Shown here piece after piece: positions 24,445 through 34,800 of a stretch of 64,000 nt of DNA. The translations under genes were made by a program, and so were the position numbers. How positions within the stretch are numbered: the stretch's first letter is position 1; every line of letters begins with the position of its first letter. The notes under the pieces were generated by a model that had not been told where the DNA came from, ran no database searches, and was given only the letters and a program-made list of their open reading frames with translations. This DNA is from Clavelina lepadiformis (Eukaryota; Chordata; Ascidiacea; Aplousobranchia; Clavelinidae): the NCBI RefSeq assembly GCF_947623445.1, contig NC_135246.1:15607856-15671855 (forward strand). Reading direction: 5' to 3'.

Positions 24445-24985
24445 AACTTTCTTCCACTGCCACTGCTATATAATTCTTGTATTTAAGACAACTTGAAAAA
24501 TAACCCTGAGTTTTACATATGCTGCTCTACAATTCAGTTCCAGCTATATTAAGTCATCTGCAGCTTGCGTTTTTGTTGTTATTACCGTAAGGTATTTGCC
24601 TATCTCCCTACGTTTGCCTAATTAAGCTTGAAATAGCCTATCGCACTCGTCATAAAACAATAATCATCGCTGGTTTTAGCACTATTTTATAGGATTTTTT
24701 ATGCTTCAAAATTTAAATTGGTTGTTTTTGTCACGGCATGAACTGCTCTCAACCATCCAATAACATTATACTATAGAGTAGTTAAAGGTTGTATATGATA
24801 GGATATGCTTTATAGCGTTTATATATGTGCCTGTCCAAACGATTTCACAAGTTCTTTTCATTTGACATTTCACTACAGATCAAGCTTTATAGCTTTTATT
24901 AGGTGTCATTTAACTTTCGTTAATGTGCTTATAGGTCGCATGCAGTGCCCAACAACTTTTACAACAATGCATAAAAGAAGTTTTT
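24445..24985. repeat. Block Q, copy 2 (upstream of the D remnant)
   Basis: Shares TAATTAAGC, GCATGAACTGCTCTCAACC, TACAGATCAAGC and CTTTTACAACAATGC with copies 1 and 3. It begins about 160 bp from the remnant start codon. Confidence 0.6.
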
Positions 24986-25548
24986 CGAAATTTAATAAGT
25001 TCGAAAGTTGATTGGTCAAAGCTATTAACTTATACGCGTATTATTGGGCTGATTGTAAATGATTAATGGATTAAGCAGCCGTCAAATTAAACTATGTTAA
25101 CAAACTTAAAAACGCTTCTCGGACCCCATTTGAGAACCACCACTGCTCTTTGCATTTGTAATTAAGTTGCTTTTACTCGTGGTTTCCATCGATGATGACA
25201 GATCCACCGAATCGAACAACGACTCGATCATTCGCTCTGCGCAATTTAATCTTAACATTCTTTCAATTTCTCTTTGAAGGGTATACACTTGCATTCTTTT
25301 TGAGCAACACTTAATTGGAGGAAACCATGTTTATTTTCGTTTTTGAATAACACACTACAATCCAGAAAAACGTCTGGATGCAAAATCCACACAAATGATT
25401 CCAAGTTACAAAAGATATTTTTAACAAAGCCAGTTACACTAACGCAATTAAATAATATGGTAAATGCATTATAATCGCTGATATAATAAATTTGTTTCAA
25501 CTTAAGTAACTTAAGTTTGTTTCAAAACTTCTTCTCTGAATAAAAGAG

Positions 25549-26697
25549 TCAGCCCGACCAATAAGACGTCAATCTGCAAAGTTTCTGTTGGCAAAGCCTG
25601 CAATCTGCAAAATGACAAACAATGGCTTTTGGAACTATTGAATTTTCATAAAAATAGATAACAATGGAAAACATAAGGAATGGGTCGGCTATATACAAAA
25701 GTATATAGGTTATTGTTCGACCGGATCCAGGTTTTTCACAAAGCCCGGTACATGCGATTAGTCCGGCAGGTTGGTTTCAAATGACATTCGTCACCTGTAC
25801 ACTACCATCTAATTAGATTTTGTACAGGACATGTAACTAAACGGGAATATTGCCCTTGGGAGGTTGTACGCTTTTTAGCCGAATATTTTCCAGAGCCACC
25901 CTGCACGTTGTAATACCGTATACGTTGTTTTAGTATTTGATCCACCACTTGTCAATCAAGCAGAGATTTAAAATCGAGGGCTTGGGACACTGCCGGGAAG
26001 TTACACCACAGAAAAGACCGTTCTATGACAAAAGTGACATTGTCACGGTCCTTACCATAATTATGCTTAAAGCACAAAACTTGCTGGCAAATTGTGCCGG
26101 ATATTTTTCAAACTTGAATACAATAAAATTTCTAAAAATTGGCAAAATTTTTGTTTTTATAAAAAGTATTGTGTACACTTACCTTTACGCCAGGAATATG
26201 GGAAAACTTGGCAACTGAAATAGTAATTCCCTCCTCGAAGCGTGATACAAAAGTATTTTCGACATTTCGTATTCTGAAGATAAACTTTGTATTTATATAT
26301 ATTCATAAATGTATAGAATGCAACAAACGAACAATAGTTTCGTGGTAAGAGCGTCAATAAACAAAGACAAATTCAAAGAATTTGTTTCCTGTTTCGATTT
26401 ATTTTTATGTTTCTGTTATTTTATGAAGTAAGTGATTGGATACAAAACGAACACGAATGATCAAGTCCAAGCCATGTTAATCACAACAGAAATAAGAGCC
26501 AACAAGCTATTGTTTACCTTACTTTGGCCAGCTACATTTCTTTTCTGTCCTGTCAATTAAAACAATTGGAGTTTAATAGATGAATGTAAACTGGCATACT
26601 GCTCCATGCTTTTTAGGCATGATGTACACGATAGTTCAGTGTTACCTATGTGAAGGAGCAGCAGGAAGGCAACCAACAGCACCATAAAAGTTTTCAT
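25549..26697 (-). CDS. C1: secreted six-cysteine basic peptide precursor
   Basis: Four exons: 26646-26697, 26518-26549, 26183-26273 and 25549-25604. Introns 96, 244 and 578 nt, phases 1-0-1, product 76 aa. Signal peptide MKTFMVLLVAFLLLLHI. Exon 2 is short, GQKRNVAGQSK; its KR could release the mature peptide. Exon 3 reads NTKCRKYFCITLRGGNYYFSC, then VFPYSWRK. Exon 4 reads DCRLCQQKLCRLTSYWSG. Spacing is C-x4-C-x11-C-x10-C-x2-C-x4-C; net charge of the mature part about +9. Exons 1, 3 and 4 have good splice sites. Exon 2 is the least certain, because two overlapping donors exist and only GTAAAC keeps the phase. It is the only C-family member in the window. Confidence 0.8.
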
Positions 26698-28192
26698 CTT
26701 GCTTCAAATATTTGTTGTAAAAAAAGTTTTTCGAAATAATCAGCTAAAAACAACAAAGTCTAGCGGCAAAACACTAAATAGGTATTTTTAGCTAGTTAGT
26801 TAGCAATACCGTGCATTAAAATACATTCGCAGAATGGTTTATTTTTTGAATAAAATACAATAATCTTATTTATTGCTTGTGAATTACTCAGCTGCTACAA
26901 ATCTGCCTCAAAATATTTTCGTGTCCCTACAGCAGTTAATTTGTTAAGTTATCAACCGTTTGCTCTTAAAAAAATGACAGCAAGTTTCCATTTACCCAGT
27001 CTCTCTCTATCCTACTCTATGCAGACTTCTTTTCAACCACAGGGAAATCCGTTAAAAGAATAGACAGAAGGAAGCAATACCAATCTCTTATCATCTGCCT
27101 GTCGTTCTGCATCGGCAAAAGGCCATCGTGGTAAATGTTATCGCTAGCTCAAATAAAAGCTTCCCTACCAATAGCTATTACTAGCAAACAACTTTTAGAC
27201 AACAGCCTAACAAAAAAACAAAAGAATTTCACCAATAACTAAACTTTAAAGAACACACATTTGCAAAGTCCCTTATACGTGCCAAGGCGAAAGAAATCTG
27301 AATTGTGCACAGAAATTTGACTAGAAGTACAACATGATAAGATTTGTTTGGATTTTTTTCTGTCTTATGTCTTGGTCGATCACGGCAAGGACAACCAGGC
27401 GATTGGAGACGACCTGTAGAAGACAAGTTAAAACTTTCCCGTCATCTATACGTTCGCTTTCTTTCCTTGTATGCTTAATCCATTGTTATCACAGTTATGT
27501 TAAAAGGAAAGTTATCAAAGGAGTGACGTACACCCTCATTACGTTTCAAAAGTAGCTTCTGGAAAGAATGGACCCATAAAGAACTTGAGTTTAAACCTAC
27601 ATCCTGCCCAACATCTTCATAACTTCACGTCGTCCAGTTAAGCATGTCGTGGGTAGCTTAACACTCAGTGAGTAGTTAGTAGCAAAAGAAGTCAATTATA
27701 CATCCGACATTGCAATCATTTTTCACACGTAAACGAGAAGTTTTATGAGGCCCTTATGTTGGTTTAAAAGTTGGTCTTATGTTTGTGCTTTACACTCTTA
27801 TAAATGTAAGCACTCTGACTGAAATTTTAACAAAATTTCCCAGAAAACATATTTATTCGTTATTGTGCACCTTGTTTCTTTGACGACCCTATGGTCTCTC
27901 TAAAAACGTTCAGTAATTAGTTTCCCACGATTACTCCCTATATGCAATGTGATGGCTTGAGAATTCTGTTTAGTCGGTTTTGTCTTTCTCCGATTTCTGG
28001 GTCGTAAACGATTTTACGCTTGGGATTTGAGATGTAACCACAGCTGTAAACTAGGATTGAAAGTTTATTTGTTAAATGCTTGTAAAAGAAAGTTCTTTAA
28101 TTACTTATCAGGGTAGTGTGGTTATTGCTATAATACAAGCCCAAGACACTTTTAAGAAAAAACACGTTCTTCTTTGGTGGAATCTCGGTATG
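26698..28192. other. Intergenic with one possible small ORF
   Basis: At 27334-27555 the plus strand encodes 73 aa beginning MIRFVWIFFCLMSWSITA, a fair signal peptide, followed by a basic stretch RTTRRLETTCRRQ. It has no exon structure like its neighbours and no paralogue in the window, so I do not call it a gene. Nothing else is seen. Confidence 0.3.
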
Positions 28193-29525
28193 TTATGCTT
28201 CGTCACGTGAAGTTTGTATAAACGGATCGTCCGCAAATAGACCACTGCCGATGAAATTGCAGAGAAAATAACGACAAATCAAGCAATCTCCTGCGTATAA
28301 TAAAAATAAAACTAACAGTGTAATATGTTCTTTATTGGCATTGCCTTGCGGTTAACAGGATGCACAGTTTGAATCAAAATCGAAAGCAGAATACTTCAAC
28401 AGATATTTACAAAAAATAGCTTAACAGTTGTAATCGTGCTGAATACAATGCATTACTTTACTACAACATTGTTAAATTTATTTTTTAGTACTGTTTTACT
28501 TGATTTTGTTCCAGGAAATAAACTACAACCCTTCGTGAATTTTCCTCTGGATTTCTGATGACAGTAACCGGCGTCTTTACAGGTCTGAAAAATATGAGGT
28601 TATAAGATAAAGGACAGCACGAGGTATAGATATATTCTGCAGCAGACTATAGCGTGCGAACAATTTCGTATAAAAATTGTTATTTTACCATTTTTGAAAG
28701 TCGCATGCTGTTGCTCTGTGAATCTGAAGTAAATAATGAAAACGTTTAAATTTTGGTCATATTTCAACAAAGACTAACCCATATGCTTACTTTGCTCAGT
28801 CCGAGGATAAAGCTTCGAATATCATATATCATAAGTATATTGATATAAATAATAGTAATACCATCGTAAAAATTAGGAATTGTGTGAACGTCGCCGTTTT
28901 TAAGCGTTTTCACCAAACGGAACTTTTTTTTTGTTTTTTTCCCCGAAAGTTTCTTTTTTGACAAAAAATACAAAAAGGATATAAGTGATTATTCTAATAT
29001 TTGCTACCGAGAACACAGTTTCTAATCTTGTTGTGCCCATCGAAAGTTCAAATAATTAGTGCAGGGGCCCTTAATAATATGTCGCGCATATATAGGTGGT
29101 GTCACTGGAATGTTTCTGTTTTCTATTTGTTTCATTAAAATTGTAAACGCAAATAAGTTATACATACAAAATAGAAAACTTTCTTTGCTAAATAATTCCT
29201 GTTATTACATCAATTAAGAAACACGTATAAATATGTCTTGCTGGACATAGACTTCGAATATAGCCAACTGTACAACGATAAGGACCTTTCCGCCTTCACA
29301 AATTTGTTTCTTTGTTCGTTTTATTATGACGTCATATGTTTAGGCTCGGATCAGACTCGCAAGGGCCCCAAGTTTGCTTAAAAAAATACCCTGGTACAAA
29401 TGCGTTGCATAAATTTTCGTTCATCGCTGTGTTTATTATCTAACATGGAATATTCTTCTTTTTCAATACGTACCAACAAAGTAAAAACATATTGCTACTA
29501 CGAAGCAAACGATGACAAATTTCAT
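28193..29525 (-). CDS. D2: secreted six-cysteine peptide precursor
   Basis: Four exons: 29474-29525, 28689-28723, 28500-28584 and 28193-28290. Introns 750, 104 and 209 nt, phases 1-0-1. Product 89 aa. Signal peptide MKFVIVCFVVAICFYFV. Exon 2 is DSQSNSMRLSKM. Cysteine domain TCKDAGYCHQKSRGKFTKGC, then KSRDCLICRYFLCNF, spacing C-x5-C-x11-C-x10-C-x2-C-x4-C, identical to D1. The C-terminal tail FADDPFIQTSRDEA is acidic like that of D1 but differs in sequence; net charge about +4. The first intron is four times longer than in D1. A hAT element has inserted about 90 bp upstream of the start codon and separates the gene from its block Q. Confidence 0.86.
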
Positions 29526-29613
29526 GGTAATCCGCCAGCAGAGCTTTGGCTTTGACTTTGACTTTCCAATGATCAACAGAAGTTACTCCAGTTATGCCGT
29601 TATAACTTATAAC

Positions 29614-30250
29614 TAGGGCAACCAAAAGTCAATATGGTCAATTTTTTTTTACCTGCTCAGAATGCTATGAAACAAGCACAAAACAAATTTCAGCTTTGTA
29701 CGACGTGTGGTATAGAAGTTATTAGGTCAGATAAAGTCAAAATGTTACGTTAGGTCAAAATACGGTCAAATTGTTTCGTTAGGTCTTTTTTTTAGGTCAA
29801 AATCTATTAAACTTGTAATTTTGTAACCATTTTGTAATATTATTCTTCCGTTTTTCTCTTTTCTTGTACCGCAAACAATTCCAGTCCCGCAAATTTTACT
29901 TAGAACCCAAGCCACAAAGAGAGGGAAGGCTTTTCAGCGCGTTTAGTGACGTCACGATGTGACGTCATTGCATTTGAAACTGCAAGTTGTCAATCTTAAT
30001 ACGCAGAAACGAAAAAAAAGTCAACACTAGAAAAGCATTTTGTCATTTTTAAATGCAGCTTTAGATTAGAAAGTTGCTGTAGACAGTGTAGAGACTATCA
30101 GTATAGCGTTTTTCAAAATGAGGTCAAAATTTAAACTTTTTAGGTCAAAATAAGGTCAAAATGTAGACTTTTTAGGTCAAAATGAGGTCAAAATTTGCAA
30201 ATTTTAAGGTCAAAATTTAAAATTTTTAGGTCAAAAAACTGGTTGCCCTA
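29614..30250. mobile_element. Non-autonomous hAT transposon (637 bp), 8-bp target duplication
   Basis: It begins TAGGGCAACCA and ends TGGTTGCCCTA, perfect terminal inverted repeats that fit the hAT terminal consensus YARNG. It is flanked by an exact 8-bp duplication CTTATAAC at 29606-29613 and 30251-30258. It has no transposase ORF. Both subterminal regions are packed with AGGTCAAAA repeats, at least ten in total, and the centre holds two CRE palindromes near 29950-29975 (TGACGTCA type). The intact target duplication suggests a fairly recent insertion. AGGTCA is the nuclear-receptor half-site, but tandem subterminal repeats are also normal transposase-binding sites in hAT elements. Confidence 0.88.
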
Positions 30251-30469
30251 CTTATAACTTCACTTTATTGTTGTTCTGTTAAAATATGATAAACCTGAAG
30301 TATGTAAACCATATAATATGATTAAATCTAATCTAGCCTATACTTTAAATCTTCCAACAAGTGCTACAGATGTATTCTTTAAAAAGTTCAAAATTTTTAG
30401 CATGCTGAATAAACTGCATTTCAATTCCATCTGTGTTGTATTATACACGGCTATACATAAGATGCAAAA

Positions 30470-30770
30470 GATACATCTTTCCAATTAAGCTTATACACCC
30501 TTTTATAGTTTTTAAAACCATAATTACTTCATGCTAAAGTCACTTTTAGTGGCCTCATTTAAGTTCGTTGCAGGATATTTTAAGTCGTTTTGTCATTGCA
30601 TGAACTGCCCTCAGCAAATCATTAAGCGTTTACAGCTGTGCGTAAAAGTGTTTGTGCAATCGATCTTTTACCCGAGTTTTTCATTTTGACGTTTACCAAG
30701 ATCAAACAGGTTCATTAATACCATATTATTGTGTTTTTGCAGAACTTTAAAACAATGTTCGACAGCTCTT
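30470..30770. repeat. Block Q, copy 3 (upstream of D2)
   Basis: Shorter and more diverged than copies 1 and 2, but with the same landmarks in order: CAATTAAGC, GCATGAACTGCCCTCAGC, CAAGATCAAAC and GAACTTTAAAACAATG. The hAT insertion lies between it and the D2 gene. Confidence 0.55.
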
Positions 30771-30887
30771 AACAACATTTAGTAACGTAACATAAGTTGT
30801 TTTTTATTAGAATATCAAGCAACTAATTACATTTTTCCGTCGTTTCTGTTTCACACTACTTTTGTATGCACTGTTGCTGTTGTTTTA

Positions 30888-31190
30888 ATGGATGATTTTA
30901 TTCTCTTCATGCATTGGTTTATTTCACCTCTTCGCGTACTATCACTAATTGTCGCTAAATATCTCAAAGCTTACGCAACCGAGGTTGATCGCATTCGATG
31001 TTACGCGTCCGCCTTCTATATTGGCTACCTCAATTACATTATCGGAGTTACATTTACTTCCGGCCAAAGCCGCAGCATGGCCAGTATCCATTATTATATG
31101 TGCAAGATTGAAGCAAGAACCTTTTTGTGGAAATACATTGCAATGATCCACTATGCAGATACCGTTATTCGACTTTCTATGGTGTAGTTA
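30888..31190. other. Unidentified segment open on both strands
   Basis: The stretch is richer in GC than its surroundings. It has a 99-aa frame on the plus strand (30888-31187), a second plus frame of 65 aa, and a 68-aa minus frame at 30945-31151 that includes EVANIEGGRVTSNAINLGC. Several frames open together suggest a fragment of a conserved gene or element, but I recognise none of the translations. Confidence 0.3.
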
Positions 31191-31539
31191 TCCTGAAAAC
31201 CCGCTGATACATTTTGTGTGTATTAGATTAACGAGTCTTTATCAATTATACCTACACGCAACACAATACAATGGTGTTTTTATCCATGTTCGTGATGTTT
31301 GATGGCTGGGTGCCCTGTAAAAATCCTGTCTCAGTGCTTAACAGGTTCCGCGATTCAGCGTAAATGTGGAATTCGTTTGACAACGTGAAAATCGACAGAA
31401 TCTTTTGCTGCAAATCAAACCATCATTTCACTAAAGTTAAATGAGGTCATACAATTAAAAGCGTCTGTCGGTGTCCGACTTATTTTCCTTAAATGGAAGT
31501 GACAAATGGTTGCAGTCAATACCTGGAAGGTGGAAACCC

Positions 31540-31835
31540 ATAAAAGGAATAGCTAAATTGTTCTATCTCATTTCTGGGAGTTGCGTTCATTTCGTGTTTG
31601 GTAATTGTTCGTTAAATGCTAATTTAAAAGAGCTTTGCCTTCGTCGTGTTGCCAATTAGTTAAGGTCTTGAAATTATTATGTTGTCTGTCAATGAAATAT
31701 CAGTGTGAGTTGATGACGTAAATTATTATGCAATTGTCGTTATTACGTCACTTACAAGACTGAAATGCATGAAATAGAATGCTTTCAAAATTTTGCAAGT
31801 TGGGCAAAGTCCTTCAAACTGCCGTGTAGGCTACA
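31540..31835. repeat. Dispersed duplicate block Y, copy 2
   Basis: Partner of 9835-10165, with shared TCGTGTTGCCA and ATGCTTTCAAAATTTTGCAA. Here it lies upstream of A4 and includes a TTATTACGTCACTTAC site near 31733. Confidence 0.5.
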
Positions 31836-32180
31836 GTATACATGATGCGGTAGCATGCGTAACACATACATTTCATAACCAGTTTAAGCAAATACCTTTG
31901 TTCTGCATTGTTTTAACATAAAAAATTATAATATTTTTAAGCAAAAGTCTAGACAACGTGACACGTAATAATGCTCGTTTTGAACCCATTCCATTTTCAA
32001 ATCAGCATTGGATGTATCAGTTGCTAAAACCTTTTTTGCGATTTTCAGCAACTTTTACGTAATGTATATGCTTAATCAACATTTCGCCAAATATGTCGAA
32101 TATATCTTGCTAAATATTTCTGCATTCTTCTTCCTGATAAAATAGTCAATTAATTATTCCAGCCTTTTTCTGCGTTCAGA

Positions 32181-32225
32181 CAATATATCATGTCACTCGA
32201 TAAACGGTATATTTAGATCGGGCGT
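32181..32225 (+). promoter_or_regulatory. A4 upstream element
   Basis: Aligns with the A1/A2 promoter block: ATATATCATGTCACTCG, then GGTATATTTAGATCGG in the TATA position. The CRE core is changed to CATGTCAC. It lies about 280 bp upstream of the start codon. Confidence 0.5.
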
Positions 32226-32491
32226 TAGGTTATAAGGATTAATATGCATAAAGAGTGGTATTTCTGAACTGGTAAAAAAGTGGTTTTTACTTGTAGTCTG
32301 AGCAATGAATATACAGGCTTACGCTTGTGTTACATTGTTTGCAATACAAACGTTTCAAATATTGGAAAGGGTGAAAATGTTGAAAGTTTCTTTTTAATTT
32401 TTCAGTAATTTTTTGCTAAAAAGCAAAAAAAGATATTGTATGTTTTAATTTTGTTATATTGTATTTGAAAGTTTTGTGAACGATCGAAAGA

Positions 32492-34046
32492 ATGAAGACC
32501 TGCGTTATCTTGTTCGCATTTCTCTGCTTTGTCTTGTCAGTCAACGCAGGTGAGTGAGATGGCTGCGAGTTGCAAGCGATTCATCCTTAACCACCAGCTT
32601 GTATTTTGTAAAACGTCCGTTTTTAAGACATCGGTGTAAGTACAACATATACCTTTGCAGTTCCCGCATCCCAAGAAAACAAAGATTCTGTAAATGAACT
32701 TGTAACAGCGATTGCAAGCGTTCAACAGCCTGTCACCTCTCGCAAGAGAATCATAGTAAGTTAAAAACAGAATACGAAAACTTTTATGAATACATTGGAT
32801 GATGAAGATATGGTTTAAATTTAGTTGTTTTTCACTTATGATACGATAAAGGTTGGTTAAAAGCCAAGTTCATTATCACTTTATCGGCGAGTTGTGGCAA
32901 CACAAAGATTAAAAGGGATTTAATAAAAATAATAGGAACGGTTCAGTTAAAAAAACAGTTAAGGTATAAACGAGAAAATATCCACAAGGGCCGGAACCGC
33001 GGCTACTACAGCTACTAAAAAGATAGTCAACACGACAACACGAAAACTACCAGAGTACGGGCACTGAGACAATCAGAATCAAGCTCTAAGTCAGTACAGA
33101 ACTAAAAACACCCTCCATTTTCAGGACCAACGCTAGTAAACATCTAAAAGCCAATGCAGCAGTCTGGAATACTGGGCATGTAGCGATAAGAAAGACGGAG
33201 AATGTTCAAAGCGTGTGTGGTGCACAAACTGCATCTTAAATAGGTAAGGGTGACAAAGGCTAAAACAAAGGTGGGAACGGTAAACCTAAAAACGTAATAA
33301 AATTTTTTAAAAGGTACAAACAACCACAAACGATTACACAGAAGTATCAGAAACACATTAAACTACAAACAAACCATTCCCGTGGTAGTTTCCGTCACGT
33401 CGTCGCTCTAGATGTCCCAAAATGCTCGTTTCACTTATAGTAACATAAAGTGATTTTAATTGTTAATGTTTATTAGTTTTTAATCTTATAACTATGAATA
33501 GTTGAGTTTTTTGAAGCTGAAAATACAGAAATAAAAAGTGCGCTATAAATCGTTGAAACATTAAGCGTAGTAAAGTATAAAAGGTCGAAACTGGAGATAC
33601 TTTTGCTGATGGAAAAAATCTTGATAAAAAGTTCTGATATACTTTGCAGCTCGACTGCACTCCATATTGCAGATACAACGTGTTCACCAGGTCAAAGGTT
33701 AGCTGTCCAGCTTATAAAAGACGGCAATGTAAGGTTTTTGTGGCTTTTTGAAAGCTTTTATTACTTTTTAAAATACTTAGAAATTTATACGTATATACAT
33801 TTGATGATGCGGTAACTTCACTGTTGTGGTGTTTGATGGAAAATGTTTGACGGTTTGATGGATGTTTGTTGTTAATAGAAAATTCTGCAATTGCACATGC
33901 GGAGTGACCTAAGATGCAAAATGCAGTTTATTACTAATAAAACAATCCATGTTGTTCAGCTAATTCCAAATTAATTTTCAGTGGTTTGTCTGGTCTGTCG
34001 ATACGTCCTCAACTGCGGAACAGCATCATCAAAGATTGGACCTTAA
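32492..34046 (+). CDS. A4: secreted six-cysteine basic peptide precursor (inverted copy)
   Basis: Four exons: 32492-32549, 32661-32755, 33650-33728 and 33982-34046. Introns 111, 894 and 253 nt, phases 1-0-1, product 98 aa. Signal peptide MKTCVILFAFLCFVLSVNA, identical to A2. Propeptide VPASQENKDSVNELVTAIAS, ending TSRKRII with a clear RKR site. Cysteine domain LDCTPYCRYNVFTRSKVSC then CLVCRYVLNC, A-family spacing, tail ASSKIGP. The C3-C4 loop reads PAYKRRQLV. It is the only A gene on the plus strand, and its 3' block P is inverted with it, so gene and flank were inverted together. A 74-aa minus-strand ORF over exon 3 is an antisense shadow. Confidence 0.9.
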
Positions 34047-34619
34047 ATCATTTTACAATCACAAATATCATTTCATGCAATTGATCATTGTTTATGTGCT
34101 TGTCGTATCTGGCCAGCATGTATAGGAAAACTTGCAAATGTTTGTGTGTTTGTTCGAATCAAGTTAGTACTTCATACTCGTAACTATATGTGTCATACTC
34201 GCTATTTTGTGGCTTACCGTTTCAATGTACTTGAGTGTCAGCCATGAAGCAGCTTGACCTGGTTTATGTAAACTTTGCCTTCATTTTGCATAGTTTTGCA
34301 AAAAAAGCTACGATTGGTAGTTACCTTATTTTGTTGTAAAAATCTTTTTTTAATGTTTTTTGTTTAACGTCGAGCCATGTAGCAAGTTTGCCGGTTTTGT
34401 CAATTTTGAATGCATGTTGGCGTAATGAGCGAATTTATCTTTCAAACATAAAAAAGAATTAGAGTATGGTGATAGATTGATATGCCTTACTTTACCGTAT
34501 ATGCAAATTGTAACTGAGACGTATATATACAGTATATTTGCATGGTAGCTTTGTAACTACTGTATACATAACTGTATAAAAAAATCGATAAAATTCTTTA
34601 ATGACTCGACTTCAAAACT

Positions 34620-34800
34620 TAACTTATAAAAATGGTAAATGTTAACTGGGTTTGATCAGCACGTCGTATTTAGTCAGTCTCATTTTGTTAAAACGCGAAC
34701 GACAACTTTTATGTCTTTCTATCAGTCCTAATGTCAGTTATACATCGTTGATCACGACGGAAGACAACGCCAAAGTTGATTGCTGTTTGTCACGGAATAT
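34620..34800 (-). repeat. Block P, copy 4 (3' of gene A4, inverted)
   Basis: On the minus strand it reads TTGTCGTTCGCGTTTTAAC, then CCCAGTTAACATTTACC, with GACATAAAAG at the TATA position. It lies about 580 bp past the A4 stop codon and points toward it, as in the other three copies. Confidence 0.55.

Noticed and set aside
27334-27555. 73-aa frame with signal-like MIRFVWIFFCLMSWSITA
   Set aside because: Single frame without paralogue, splice structure or cysteine spacing of the cluster; kept only as a note in the intergenic entry.
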